This document shows positions 40,473-49,722 of a stretch of DNA of 64,000 nt, one piece after another; the first letter of the stretch is position 1, and every line of letters begins with the position of its first letter. The notes under the pieces are model-generated. The model was not told where the DNA came from. It ran no database searches and saw only the letters and a list, made by a program, of their open reading frames with translations. The translations under genes were made by a program, and so were the position numbers. Origin of the DNA: Sporosarcina globispora (lineage in GTDB: Bacteria; Bacillota; Bacilli; Bacillales; Cytobacillaceae); NCBI RefSeq assembly GCF_001274725.1, contig NZ_LGUF01000007.1, positions 2,521,282-2,585,281 on the forward strand, given 5' to 3'.

Positions 40473-41165
40473 ATGAATGTAAAAAAGATATCAACACGGA
40501 AAATTTCTGAGATTGCTGCTGAGCATATTGAGGAGATGATTTCAAAAGGTTCCTTCAAACCGGGGGAAAAGCTCCCATCAGTAAGAGAGCTGTGCGAATT
40601 ATTCGGTGTCGGCAGGTCAGCTGTCAGAGACGCTCTTACATCTTTGCAGGCCAAAGGGATTGTGCAGGTGAAGCAGGGAGAAGGAACCTATATATCCCGA
40701 TTTGATCCTTCTAAGCTTTTTAATAGCCCACATATGCATCCAGGCATTAAAGACATCCAAGAGTTATTCCAGGCAAGAAAGATGGTTGAAACAGGGCTGG
40801 CTGAAATGGCAGCTGAAAATCGGTCGGAAGAGGATTTGGCGAAGATGAATAGGCTGATTTCCGATGCAGCCATTCATGGATGGGAGGAGGATTACCAATT
40901 TCATATGGCGATTGCCCATGCAGCAGGTAATGATATACTTATCCAATTTGTGCAATTTATTTCTGAAACATTAAAAAAGTCCATGATCGATTTCCATCAT
41001 TATCTTCAAACAAGGGAGGATATTGCTAAAAAGATTGAAGAGCAGCATTTGGAAATCTATTTGTCTATTAAAAATAAGCAGCCGAAACTGGCACATAAAA
41101 CTATGATTGAACATTTGGATCTGGTTAAGAAGCATCTGCAAATGAGTATCCTTCAGGAAAAGTAG
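40473..41165 (+). CDS. GntR/FadR-family (FCD) regulator of the glycolate locus
   Basis: About 230 aa. N-terminal GntR wHTH (GEKLPSVRELCELFGVGRSAVRDALTSL; wing VKQGEGTYI), then an all-helical FCD ligand domain with metal-binding His residues (DYQFHMAIAHAAGN, then EEQHLEIY). FCD regulators such as LldR, GlcC and LutR sense hydroxy or keto acids; the downstream glycolate oxidase genes suggest glycolate, lactate or glyoxylate. AAAGGGGG lies 7 nt before the ATG at 40473. The three shared operators of the locus look more IclR-like, so its own site is not identified. Confidence 0.82.
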   Translation: MNVKKISTRKISEIAAEHIEEMISKGSFKPGEKLPSVRELCELFGVGRSAVRDALTSLQAKGIVQVKQGEGTYISRFDPSKLFNSPHMHPGIKDIQELFQARKMVETGLAEMAAENRSEEDLAKMNRLISDAAIHGWEEDYQFHMAIAHAAGNDILIQFVQFISETLKKSMIDFHHYLQTREDIAKKIEEQHLEIYLSIKNKQPKLAHKTMIEHLDLVKKHLQMSILQEK

Positions 41166-41192
41166 TGTTTTTTTAGAATATATAGGAAACAT

Positions 41193-41211
41193 TGTTTGTT
41201 ATTACGAAACA
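41193..41211 (+). promoter_or_regulatory. Glycolate-locus operator O1
   Basis: TGTTTGTTATTACGAAACA. Its reverse complement TGTTTCGTAATAACAAACA is the same motif as O2 (45522) and O3 (49685), consensus TGTTTCGTRATAANAAACA. It overlaps the leader just before the ribosome site of glcE. Confidence 0.7.
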
Positions 41212-41227
41212 AAAGGCGGTGGATAAG

Positions 41228-42550
41228 TTGATTGCAGCAGAATCGATAAGTGCTTTAAAAACTTATTTTAGAGAAGACCAGATAGGTAATAATGAGGCTT
41301 CAAGCCCTTTTGGCAACTCAGGAGATATGGTTGTTTTTCCAGAAACCGAAGGTGAGATTGCAGCAGTACTGAAGCATGCTGATTTGAATGGTCTAACTAT
41401 CAGCATCATTGGCGGGGGCACAAAAAGGGGATACGGGGGTTTAATTGAAAAGGCGGATATTCTTCTTTCGCTTGATAAATATACAGGTATCGTGGAACAT
41501 ACGCCTGGTGATATGACTTTAACTGTAAAATCGGGAACTCGCTTTAAAGATCTTCAGGATTATCTGGCCAGGTATAATCAAAAAATATCTCTCGATCCTT
41601 TTTGGGCAGAAATTGCCACAATAGGCGGGATCATTGCTGCAAATGAAAGCGGACCCAAAAGGTTGGGTTACGGTTCAGCCCGTGATGCAGTCATTGGATT
41701 AAGGACTGTGTATCCAGATGGAAAGGTTATACGATCTGGTGGAAGAGTTGTAAAAAATGTAGCCGGCTATGATATAAATAAACTGTTTATAGGGTCGATG
41801 GGCACACTTGGTGTAATTTCTGAGATTACACTAAAGCTTCGCCCGATTCCTAAATGTGAAAGTTTGGTTCTCGTTTCATTCCCAACTGGTAACCTGGAGG
41901 AGATAAGAGCTTTTGCAGTGAAGGTTTTGGATTCTATGATTGAACCTGTTTCACTTGAGCTGCTGAATCCGGCACTTTCAGATAAACTTGCCGGAATAAA
42001 CTCCTATACTCTAGCTTTGAGTTTTGAAGATGTGGAAAGCTCTGTACGCTATCAGGAAGATTTTGTGAGTAATATGCTGCCTGGTGATGCGGAATTGTAT
42101 ATAAACCCAATGGAAAAAGCAGATTTGTTTTGGAACCGCTTTTACAGGCACATACCCAATGGGGCAGCTGAGGAATTGCCAGCTCAAACCGAAGCATCCC
42201 TTAAAATTGGAACGGTAAACCTTGATTCGCTGCAAGTATTAAAGGAAAGTGAACTTCTCCAGGACAAATTTAATGTAAGGATTGAATCACATGGTGGCCT
42301 TGGCCACGGATTGAGCCAAGTGACGATTAGAGGTGCTGAGCAAGATGTCATTGATGCGGCTGCTAATGTGAGGCAAGTCGCTGAAAAAGCTGGCGGCTAT
42401 GCGATTATCAAACATCTGCCATTTGAACTTCGGAAAAGAGTGGATGTCTGGGGGAATAAACCTTCCTATTTCTTTTTGCTCCAAGGCATCAAAACAAAGG
42501 TGGATCCAAATAAAACATTAAATCCAAACAGATTCATAGGAGGGATTTAA
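41228..42550 (+). CDS. glcE: Glycolate oxidase FAD-binding subunit GlcE
   Basis: 440 aa. FAD_binding_4 (PCMH-type) domain in residues about 25-200: VVFPETEGEIAAVLKHAD, IIGGGTKRGYGG, GIVEHTPGDMTLTVKSGT and GGIIAANESGPKRLGYG. A shorter C-terminal FAD-oxidase domain ends LNPNRFIGGI. With GlcD and GlcF it forms the membrane-associated glycolate oxidase, glycolate to glyoxylate, passing electrons to quinone. The TTG at 41228 follows GGCGGTGG by 5 nt; the frame upstream of it is operator O1. GlcF follows with no gap. Confidence 0.85.
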   Translation: MIAAESISALKTYFREDQIGNNEASSPFGNSGDMVVFPETEGEIAAVLKHADLNGLTISIIGGGTKRGYGGLIEKADILLSLDKYTGIVEHTPGDMTLTVKSGTRFKDLQDYLARYNQKISLDPFWAEIATIGGIIAANESGPKRLGYGSARDAVIGLRTVYPDGKVIRSGGRVVKNVAGYDINKLFIGSMGTLGVISEITLKLRPIPKCESLVLVSFPTGNLEEIRAFAVKVLDSMIEPVSLELLNPALSDKLAGINSYTLALSFEDVESSVRYQEDFVSNMLPGDAELYINPMEKADLFWNRFYRHIPNGAAEELPAQTEASLKIGTVNLDSLQVLKESELLQDKFNVRIESHGGLGHGLSQVTIRGAEQDVIDAAANVRQVAEKAGGYAIIKHLPFELRKRVDVWGNKPSYFFLLQGIKTKVDPNKTLNPNRFIGGI

Positions 42551-43909
42551 ATGAGTGTGCAGGAACTCGATTTAAAACAAGAACCGCCGTGTACATCAGG
42601 ATTGGGAAACTATTTATGGAGCGATCCGCCCGATGAAAAGAAATGGGCTGACTGTGTCCATTGCGGAATGTGCCTGGAATCATGCCCGACTTATGAACAG
42701 ACGGGCCAGGAACAGCATTCCCCGCGGGGCCGTGTTCACTTAATCAAATCGGTGGCTGAAGGAACGCTTCAAGTAAATGAGCAGTTCATTGATCCGGTGT
42801 TTCAGTGTCTGGACTGCCGCGCCTGTACAACTGCATGTCCTGCCGATGTGGATGTTGGCGGTTTGATTGAGGAAGCACGGGGCCAGATTCGGCAGGCAAT
42901 GCCATTGACTGGTGTAAAAGGAGCCATCAGCAAGTTTTTTCTTCATGACCTTTTCCCTCACCAGAATCGCTTAAATACGCTGGGCGGCCTTCTAAAATTC
43001 TATCAAAAAAGCGGCATACAAAAAGCTGTTCGGAAAACCAAATTAATCAATGTCATGCCGCAGCATCTTGTCGATATGGAATCCATCATGCCTGAAGTGA
43101 AAGAGCCTGTTAAAAAGAAATATAAAGATGTAAAAGTAATAAAAGCAAAAGGGGAGACAAAGCAGGAAGTTGCCATGCTGACCGGCTGTGTAATGGATGT
43201 CATGTTCAGTGATATTAATGAATCAACCATAAATGTACTTACCCGAAATGGAAATGATGTTGTAATTCCCCAAAGCCAAACCTGCTGCGGTGCCCTGCAT
43301 GTTCACGCGGGAGACCGTGATATGGGCAGGAAACTGGCAAAGCAGAATATGGAGGCATTCAAAGACTTTGATAAAGTAATTGTTAATGCAGCCGGATGCG
43401 GGTGCATGATGAAGGAATACGCCGAATTATTTAAGGAAGACCCGGAAATGCATGCAAAAGCCGAAGAGTTCTCGGAAAAAGTAGAGGATATTTCAAAGTT
43501 TCTTCATGATACAGGCTATGAAAAGCCAAATGCTGAAATGAACACAAGAATTACGTACCATGATGCCTGTCATTTAGCTCATGGACAGGGAATCCGCCAA
43601 CAGCCGCGAGATATTCTCCTGGATATTCCTGGTGTAGATATGGTACATATGCCAAATTCAGACCGCTGCTGCGGAAGTGCTGGAATTTACAATATTACTA
43701 ACCCGGAAATGGCGAATGCTGTTCTTGAAAGCAAAATGGAGAATGTTCCAGATGATGTGGAAATGATCTCAATGGGAAATCCCGGCTGTATGCTGCAGAT
43801 GGCCATGGGGGTTCAAAAATACGGCAGAAATCAGAAAATCGTCCATACTGTCCAGCTTCTTGACTGGGCATATCAGAAGGAAGACCGTATGAAGGAGGGA
43901 GAAGAGTGA
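42551..43909 (+). CDS. glcF: Glycolate oxidase iron-sulphur subunit GlcF
   Basis: 452 aa. Two 4Fe-4S sets at the N-terminus (CVHCGMCLESCPTY near 36 and CLDCRACTTACPAD near 82), then two CCG domains (TCCGALHVHAGD near 246 and RCCGSAGIYN near 375), the layout of GlcF, GlpC and HdrB-type proteins. It carries electrons from the FAD subunits to the quinone pool. It starts directly after the glcE stop with AGGAGGG upstream. The last 4 nt (GTGA) overlap the glcD start. Confidence 0.9.
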   Translation: MSVQELDLKQEPPCTSGLGNYLWSDPPDEKKWADCVHCGMCLESCPTYEQTGQEQHSPRGRVHLIKSVAEGTLQVNEQFIDPVFQCLDCRACTTACPADVDVGGLIEEARGQIRQAMPLTGVKGAISKFFLHDLFPHQNRLNTLGGLLKFYQKSGIQKAVRKTKLINVMPQHLVDMESIMPEVKEPVKKKYKDVKVIKAKGETKQEVAMLTGCVMDVMFSDINESTINVLTRNGNDVVIPQSQTCCGALHVHAGDRDMGRKLAKQNMEAFKDFDKVIVNAAGCGCMMKEYAELFKEDPEMHAKAEEFSEKVEDISKFLHDTGYEKPNAEMNTRITYHDACHLAHGQGIRQQPRDILLDIPGVDMVHMPNSDRCCGSAGIYNITNPEMANAVLESKMENVPDDVEMISMGNPGCMLQMAMGVQKYGRNQKIVHTVQLLDWAYQKEDRMKEGEE

Positions 43910-45366
43910 GAGCAAAAGATCGGGTTAAATCAAAAGATAAACACATCTTAAATTTGGCTGATATTGTTGGCGGTGCCCGTTCTATTCTTTACCTAAAAGT
44001 AGATCTTGTTGCTTATGACTGTGATGGTTTTACGATCCATAAGCACTTGCCTAAGGCAGTCGTTTTTCCAAAGAATACCCAAGAGGTGGCGGAGATTGTA
44101 AAATATTGCTCGGCAAACAATCTTCCCTTCCTGGCCAGGGGAGCTGGGACAGGACTGAGCGGGGGGGCCATACCTCTTAACGGGGAAATAATTATCAGTA
44201 TGGTCCGGATGAAAAAGCTTATTAGTGTAGACCTTGAAAATCGTCGCGCCGTTGTGGAGCCGGGATTTGTCAATCTTAAGCTCACAAATTCAATATCAGA
44301 TAAAGGGTATTATTACGCGCCGGATCCATCCAGCCAATACTGCTGTACAATTGGAGGCAATGTTGCAGAAAATGCTGGGGGTGCGCATTGTCTGAAGTAC
44401 GGAGTTACTACTAACCATATCCTTGGACTTGAAGTGGTTATGCCTAATGGCGAGATAGTGGAAATTGGTAAAGACGGTATTCCAGATGCTCCCGGATATG
44501 ACTTGCTTGGTCTGTTTACAGGCTCTGAAGGAACGCTTGGAATTGTGACAAAAATAACTGTCAGGATATTGAAAAATCCAGAAGGGAAGCAGACCGTCCT
44601 TGCCTACTTTGATCGAGTTGAAGACGGCAGCCAGGCAGTATCAGACATTATTTCAGCAGGGATTGTCCCAGCAGCCCTTGAAATGATGGATAAGACAGCC
44701 ATTGAAGGGGTGGAAGCTGCTGCTTTTCCTGTAGGCCACCCAAAAGACATTGAAGCAGTTCTATTGATTGAAGTGGATGGAATCGCAGCAGGAATTGAAG
44801 AACAGATTGACCAAATCCTTGAGGTGTGCAGGAAGAGGGATGTCCGTGAAGTCCGGGCGGCCGGAAGTGAAGAGGAAAGGGCAAGATGGTGGGCGAACCG
44901 GAAAACAGGCTTTGGTGCAATGGGAGCCATTTCACCTGATTATCTGGTTCAGGATGGAGTCATCCCTCGGAGCAAGCTGCCTGAGGTTTTAAGCAGAATC
45001 AACCAGATTAGCAGTGAATCGGGATTAAGGATAGCGAATATTTTTCATGCAGGAGACGGAAACCTTCACCCTCTTGTCTTATTTGATGCACGGATACCTG
45101 GCGAATCAGAGAAAGCGCTTGAAGCCGGTAGCCAATGCCTTAAAGTCTGTGCTGATGTAGGAGGGACCATTACTGGAGAACATGGTGTCGGCATTGAAAA
45201 GCGGGAAGAGATGAGATTTGTTTTTACAGAGGAAGAAATAGCGGCCCAGACAGATATAAGGGAAGTCTTTAATCCTCATAACCTGCTAAATGCAGGAAAG
45301 CTATTCCCTTCTCCAAGCAGATGCGTGGAAATCAAGAAAGAGATGAAAGCCCAAGCAATTTCATAA
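43906..45366 (+). CDS. glcD: Glycolate oxidase subunit GlcD
   Basis: 486 aa. FAD_binding_4 domain (VVFPKNTQEVAEIVKYC, ARGAGTGLSGGAIP, PDPSSQYCCTIGGNVAENAGG) and FAD-oxidase C-terminal domain ending in the conserved NIFHAGDGNLHPLVLF and TGEHGVGIEKRE, with catalytic and metal His residues. It oxidises glycolate (or D-lactate) to glyoxylate (or pyruvate). GTG start at 43906 overlaps glcF by 4 nt, after GGAGGGAG. A 14-bp hairpin without a T run follows the stop. Confidence 0.9.
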   Translation: MRAKDRVKSKDKHILNLADIVGGARSILYLKVDLVAYDCDGFTIHKHLPKAVVFPKNTQEVAEIVKYCSANNLPFLARGAGTGLSGGAIPLNGEIIISMVRMKKLISVDLENRRAVVEPGFVNLKLTNSISDKGYYYAPDPSSQYCCTIGGNVAENAGGAHCLKYGVTTNHILGLEVVMPNGEIVEIGKDGIPDAPGYDLLGLFTGSEGTLGIVTKITVRILKNPEGKQTVLAYFDRVEDGSQAVSDIISAGIVPAALEMMDKTAIEGVEAAAFPVGHPKDIEAVLLIEVDGIAAGIEEQIDQILEVCRKRDVREVRAAGSEEERARWWANRKTGFGAMGAISPDYLVQDGVIPRSKLPEVLSRINQISSESGLRIANIFHAGDGNLHPLVLFDARIPGESEKALEAGSQCLKVCADVGGTITGEHGVGIEKREEMRFVFTEEEIAAQTDIREVFNPHNLLNAGKLFPSPSRCVEIKKEMKAQAIS

Positions 45367-45370
45367 GGAT

Positions 45371-45403
45371 TGCCCAGCCTTCTTTTTGGAAGAAGGCTGG
45401 GCA
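45371..45403 (+). terminator. Strong hairpin after glcD
   Basis: TGCCCAGCCTTCTT pairs with AAGAAGGCTGGGCA, 14 bp. No T run follows. It may stabilise the 3' end, stop transcription with a factor, or let some read-through reach glcB. Confidence 0.55.
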
Positions 45404-45466
45404 TATACTGAATGTTGTCTCCGGAAAAACTAAAGCAAGGCTAAAAAATAAGTTGTGTGAAAATTA

Positions 45467-45496
45467 TTGAAAATCCATTTGAAAACATGCTATTAT
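45467..45496 (+). promoter_or_regulatory. Promoter of malate synthase gene
   Basis: TTGAAA (45467-45472), 18-nt spacer, TATTAT (45491-45496). Operator O2 lies about 26 nt downstream, where a bound repressor would block elongation or initiation. Confidence 0.55.
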
Positions 45497-45521
45497 TTTT
45501 TTAAGAGAAAGACAGAAACGC

Positions 45522-45540
45522 TGTTTCGTAATAAGAAACA
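45522..45540 (+). promoter_or_regulatory. Glycolate-locus operator O2
   Basis: TGTTTCGTAATAAGAAACA, a TGTTTC/GAAACA inverted repeat with a 7-nt centre, the most symmetrical of the three copies. Confidence 0.7.
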
Positions 45541-45606
45541 AAATGCATTCATTGCCAATCACATTTAGTTGAATTAAAAAGCAGCAACAAAAGGAGGAAA
45601 TGATTA

Positions 45607-47784
45607 ATGGGGAACTATGTGAAAACAGGAAACATTCAAGTTGCAAGTGAGCTCTATGAATTTATCAATTCCGAGGCTCTGCCGGGCAGCGGAGTTGATC
45701 AGGAACAATTCTGGTCAGGTTTGGAAGCGCTTATAAACGATCTGACGCCTAAAAATAAAGCATTGCTTGCGAAGCGTGATGAAATTCAGCAACAGGTGAA
45801 CACTTGGCACCGGGAAAATCAAAATTTTGATTTTCATAGCTATAAGTCATTTTTAGAAGAAATTGGCTACCTGGAGTCTAAGGCCGAAGACTTTAAGATT
45901 ACTACTGAAAATGTGGATGATGAAATTGCAGTGCAGGCTGGGCCTCAATTAGTAGTGCCAGTTAATAATGGACGTTATGCAATCAATGCAGCAAACGCTC
46001 GCTGGGGCAGTCTATACGATGCACTTTACGGTACAGATGCTGTCAGTGAAGAAAACGGAGCTCATAGAGACGGCGGGTATAATCCTGTAAGGGGAGAAAA
46101 GGTCATTGCGTTTGCCAGAGAATTCCTTGATCAAACTGCACCTCTGTCAAGCGGTTCTCATAAAGACGCTGTTCAATATAAAGTTGAAGGCGGTAAGCTT
46201 TCAGTCTTGATGAGCAATGGAGAAGCTGCAGGCCTAAAAGAAGAAGCAAAGTTTGCCGGATACCAGGGTGAAAAGGATCAGCCTTCTGCGGTTCTGATAA
46301 AGAATAATGGTCTTCATTTTGAAATTCAAATCGACAGAAGCCATCCAATTGGAAAAATGGATGATGCAGGAGTAAAGGATGTCTTGCTTGAAGCTGCTGT
46401 CACTACAATTATGGACTGTGAAGATTCTGTAACTGCAGTGGATGCTGAAGATAAGGTCCTTGTATACCGCAACTGGCTGGGCTTAATGAAAGGTGATCTT
46501 TCCGCAACCTTCACAAAGGGCTCCAAATCAATGACACGGACATTAAATCCAGACCGTTCATATGTTTCACCTGATGGTAAAGAGTTCTCCTTATCCGGAA
46601 GATCATTGATGTTTGTCAGAAATGTCGGCCATTTAATGTCCATTAACACCGTTTTGGATGCTGAAGGAAATGAAATTCAGGAAGGAATCCTGGATACGGT
46701 AGTTACTAGTTTGATCGGCAAACATACATTGCTTGGAAATGGCCCATACCAAAACTCATCAGAAGGTTCCATTTATATTGTTAAGCCGAAAATGCACGGT
46801 TCAAAAGAGGTTGCTTTTGCAAACGAATTATTTAACCGGACAGAAGATCTGCTCGGACTTGAGCGCAATACGCTAAAAATTGGTGTAATGGATGAAGAAC
46901 GCCGCACATCTTTAAACCTTAAAGCATGCATCCGTGAAGTAAAACAGCGCATTGTCTTCATTAACACAGGTTTCCTTGACCGCACGGGGGATGAGATGCA
47001 TACTTCCATGGAAGCAGGCCCAATGATCCGCAAAAATGACATGAAGGCCACTGCTTGGCTAAAAGGCTATGAAAAATCAAATGTAAATACAGGCCTTGAA
47101 ACAGGTTTCCAGGGCCGTGCACAAATTGGAAAAGGTATGTGGGCAATGCCTGATATGATGGCAGAAATGATGAAGCAGAAAATCGGCCATCTGAACGCTG
47201 GAGCCAATACCGCATGGGTACCGTCGCCAACTGCTGCCACTCTTCATGCTTTACATTATCATCAGGTTGAAGTTCAAAAGGTGCAAAATAAGCTGCTGGA
47301 GGAAATTTCGGACCTTCGTGATGAAATCCTGCAGATTCCGGCTGCAGAAAATCCGCAATGGACTCCAGAGGAAATTCAAGAAGAACTTGATAACAACGCA
47401 CAGGGCATTCTTGGATATGTTGTCCGCTGGGTTGAGCAGGGCATTGGCTGTTCCAAAGTTCCAGATATCAACAATATTGGTTTGATGGAAGACCGTGCAA
47501 CATTAAGGATTTCAAGCCAGCATGTTGCAAATTGGCTGCACCATGGCATCTGCACTAAAGATCAAGTGCTGGAGACACTAAAGAAAATGGCTAGGGTGGT
47601 TGATGAGCAAAATGCTGGGGATCGCGCATACCGCCCAATGGCTGCTGACTTCGATCAATCGGTTGCATTCCAGGCAGCATGTGATCTTGTTTTTGAGGGA
47701 TATGATCAGCCAAATGGCTATACAGAACCGATCTTGCATCGCCGCCGTCTTGAAGCGAAGTCTAAATATGCTGTTAAACAGTAA
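45607..47784 (+). CDS. glcB: Malate synthase G
   Basis: 725 aa, the size of the monomeric G isoform. It condenses glyoxylate with acetyl-CoA to malate. Family blocks are present: [87 protein letters not shown] and [23 protein letters not shown]. It uses the glyoxylate made by GlcDEF just upstream. AAAGGAGG lies 8 nt before the ATG. Own promoter with O2 operator upstream and terminator downstream. Confidence 0.93.
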   Translation: MGNYVKTGNIQVASELYEFINSEALPGSGVDQEQFWSGLEALINDLTPKNKALLAKRDEIQQQVNTWHRENQNFDFHSYKSFLEEIGYLESKAEDFKITTENVDDEIAVQAGPQLVVPVNNGRYAINAANARWGSLYDALYGTDAVSEENGAHRDGGYNPVRGEKVIAFAREFLDQTAPLSSGSHKDAVQYKVEGGKLSVLMSNGEAAGLKEEAKFAGYQGEKDQPSAVLIKNNGLHFEIQIDRSHPIGKMDDAGVKDVLLEAAVTTIMDCEDSVTAVDAEDKVLVYRNWLGLMKGDLSATFTKGSKSMTRTLNPDRSYVSPDGKEFSLSGRSLMFVRNVGHLMSINTVLDAEGNEIQEGILDTVVTSLIGKHTLLGNGPYQNSSEGSIYIVKPKMHGSKEVAFANELFNRTEDLLGLERNTLKIGVMDEERRTSLNLKACIREVKQRIVFINTGFLDRTGDEMHTSMEAGPMIRKNDMKATAWLKGYEKSNVNTGLETGFQGRAQIGKGMWAMPDMMAEMMKQKIGHLNAGANTAWVPSPTAATLHALHYHQVEVQKVQNKLLEEISDLRDEILQIPAAENPQWTPEEIQEELDNNAQGILGYVVRWVEQGIGCSKVPDINNIGLMEDRATLRISSQHVANWLHHGICTKDQVLETLKKMARVVDEQNAGDRAYRPMAADFDQSVAFQAACDLVFEGYDQPNGYTEPILHRRRLEAKSKYAVKQ

Positions 47785-47793
47785 CAGTTTTAG

Positions 47794-47820
47794 AACAGGG
47801 CATGCATGTGCCCTGTTTTT
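47794..47820 (+). terminator. Intrinsic terminator
   Basis: 9-bp stem AACAGGGCA/TGCCCTGTT with five T. Confidence 0.88.
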
Positions 47821-47865
47821 CTGAAGAACTGCGGACTAATAACAATTAAGGGGAGAGAGACATTC

Positions 47866-48645
47866 ATGAAATTTACAAGATTTGAAGTTAATGGAGCAGT
47901 ACATTCAGGAGTAATTAAGGATGGAGCGATCAAACAAATTAAAGGCGATATTTTTGGAGATTGGGAGTTCACTGGAGAGAGTTTTTCGCAGGATGAAGTT
48001 AAACAGCTGGCACCGCTGGTTCCAAATCAGATCATCGGAATTGGAGCTAACTATGTGCCCGTTAAGGCAGATTTGCCTCACACACTCCCTGAAATTCCAG
48101 TCTTTTTCTTCAAGCCTGCTTCCTCTGTTATAGGGCCAGAAGAGGATATTATTATTCCAGAAGGCATTGAAGAGGTAAAATTCGAATCAGAACTTGCAGT
48201 GATAATTGGCAGAAAAGCTAAAAATGTAGCAGAGTCAGATGTGCTTGATTATGTTTTTGGCTACACAGTGGGGAATGATGTTACTGCACCGCAATTCTTC
48301 CATAATGATGGACATTGGACAATTGGCAAATCCTTTGACACATTTACTCCGCTTGGTCCCGTAATCGAAACAGACCTGGATCCATTTCAGGTTAAAGTTG
48401 AGGCAAAATTAAACGGCGCGGAGAAGCAGAACAGCAGCATAGAGTTAATGATCATCCCAATCCGAAAAATGATTTCCTACCTGACTAATGTCATGACTCT
48501 AATGCCAGGTGACGTAATCCTTACAGGAAGTCCTGCTGGAGCTGAGATGGGTAGGTCTGGAGATGTTATCGAATGTGAGATCAAAGAGATTGGAGCTCTG
48601 CGGAATACCTTTGCAGTGGCACGTGAAAGCGCAAAAACGGTATAA
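47866..48645 (+). CDS. Fumarylacetoacetate hydrolase-family protein
   Basis: 259 aa. C-terminal FAH domain with metal ligands in VKFESELAVIIGRK (E, E) and VGNDVTA (D). Substrate-side motifs are IGIGANYVPVKADL, FFFKPASSVIGP and SFDTFTPLGP, and the end ILTGSPAGAEMGR is standard. The family includes hydratases and 2-oxo-acid decarboxylases such as oxaloacetate decarboxylase. Next to malate synthase it may act on a C4 or C5 keto acid, an inference. The ATG at 47866 follows AAGGGGAG. The IclR gene follows after 43 nt. Confidence 0.82.
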   Translation: MKFTRFEVNGAVHSGVIKDGAIKQIKGDIFGDWEFTGESFSQDEVKQLAPLVPNQIIGIGANYVPVKADLPHTLPEIPVFFFKPASSVIGPEEDIIIPEGIEEVKFESELAVIIGRKAKNVAESDVLDYVFGYTVGNDVTAPQFFHNDGHWTIGKSFDTFTPLGPVIETDLDPFQVKVEAKLNGAEKQNSSIELMIIPIRKMISYLTNVMTLMPGDVILTGSPAGAEMGRSGDVIECEIKEIGALRNTFAVARESAKTV

Positions 48646-48688
48646 TCTATGTGTAATGGATTAAGGTTTTTGACCAGAGGTGAGTGTT

Positions 48689-49465
48689 GTGGAAAGAGAA
48701 AACATGGTCAAGTCCGTCAGCAGGGCACTGGATATTATTACATTGATCAGCCTGAAAAAAAGCGGTCTTGGCGTAACGGAAATTGCCAATCAGATTGATA
48801 TCAATAAAAGCTCTGTATATCGTATTCTCTCTACTCTTGTTCAGTACGGGTATATAGAACAGGATAGCGAAACCGGCAAGTATAAATTAGGTTATAAATT
48901 CCTGGAGATCAGTTCAAAACTGCTTGAATCAATCGATTTGCGTGCAGAAGCAAGACCTTTTCTGCAGGAGCTGGAAAATGAAACAAATGAAGTCATTCAT
49001 TTGGTCGTTTATGATCAGGGAGAGGTTGTGTACATCGAGAAGCTTGAGGGCAATGAGACTTTAAGGATGCATTCTAAAGTCGGAAAACGCGCTCCGATGC
49101 ATTGCACTTCTGTCGGAAAAGCCATTCTTGCTCATCTGCCATCAAGCGTTGTTTTTGATATCCTTGAAAGAAAAGGGATGCCGGTCCATACAGATAAAAC
49201 CATAACGGGTAAAGATGAATTTATGAAAGAATTGGGTCAGGTCAGGCAAAATGGATATGCCCTTGATCTGGAAGAAAATGAATATGGGATTACTTGTGTT
49301 GCCGTTCCTATTTTTGACCACCTCGGCAAAGTCATTGCTGCGGTCAGTATCTCAGGCCCGACAATGAGAATGACAAGTGATCGCCTTGATGCATTAAAAT
49401 CTATAATGGTAAGAACAGGACAAGGGATTTCTTCCCGGCTGGGACATGTCAGCCGAATAAGTTAG
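48689..49465 (+). CDS. IclR-family transcriptional regulator
   Basis: About 258 aa. IclR HTH at residues about 8-60 (SRALDIITLISLKKSGLGVTEIANQIDINKSSVYRILSTL) and the effector domain with MHCTSVGKAILAHLP and the C-terminal VAVPIFDHLGKVIAAVSISGP. Members sense glyoxylate, aromatic acids or keto acids. The three TGTTTC-GAAACA-type operators of this locus are of the IclR type, so it probably controls glcEFD, glcB and the permease. GTG 48689 chosen from AGAGGTGAG spacing; ATG 48704 is possible. A very strong terminator follows. Confidence 0.87.
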   Translation: MERENMVKSVSRALDIITLISLKKSGLGVTEIANQIDINKSSVYRILSTLVQYGYIEQDSETGKYKLGYKFLEISSKLLESIDLRAEARPFLQELENETNEVIHLVVYDQGEVVYIEKLEGNETLRMHSKVGKRAPMHCTSVGKAILAHLPSSVVFDILERKGMPVHTDKTITGKDEFMKELGQVRQNGYALDLEENEYGITCVAVPIFDHLGKVIAAVSISGPTMRMTSDRLDALKSIMVRTGQGISSRLGHVSRIS

Positions 49466-49467
49466 GA

Positions 49468-49517
49468 TTAGCCCAATATATCTTGATAAAAAAAGATATA
49501 TTGGGCTAATTTTTTTG
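49468..49517 (+). terminator. Intrinsic terminator
   Basis: Perfect 17-bp stem (TTAGCCCAATATATCTT and its complement), 8-nt loop, seven T. One of the strongest in the window. Confidence 0.95.
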
Positions 49518-49572
49518 TATATACATACAAATATTTTTGTGTAAATGCATAGATTAAATTTTCAAAATATTA

Positions 49573-49600
49573 TTGAAATTACGAAAAATGTTTGTATAAT
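49573..49600 (+). promoter_or_regulatory. Promoter of the LctP-type permease gene
   Basis: TTGAAA (49573-49578), 16-nt spacer, TATAAT (49595-49600). O3 lies 85 nt downstream, next to the ribosome site. Confidence 0.5.
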
Positions 49601-49684
49601 AAAAATAAGCTTGATTCATTGTTGTATAACAAAACAATTATAGTTATATAACATGTTTGGCAGTGCGCAACAAAATAAAAATAG

Positions 49685-49703
49685 TGTTTGTTATCACGAA
49701 ACA
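49685..49703 (+). promoter_or_regulatory. Glycolate-locus operator O3
   Basis: TGTTTGTTATCACGAAACA, same orientation as O1 and one base different. It directly precedes the AAAAGGAGG site of the permease gene. Confidence 0.7.
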
Positions 49704-49722
49704 AAAGGAGGAAAAGTAATTA

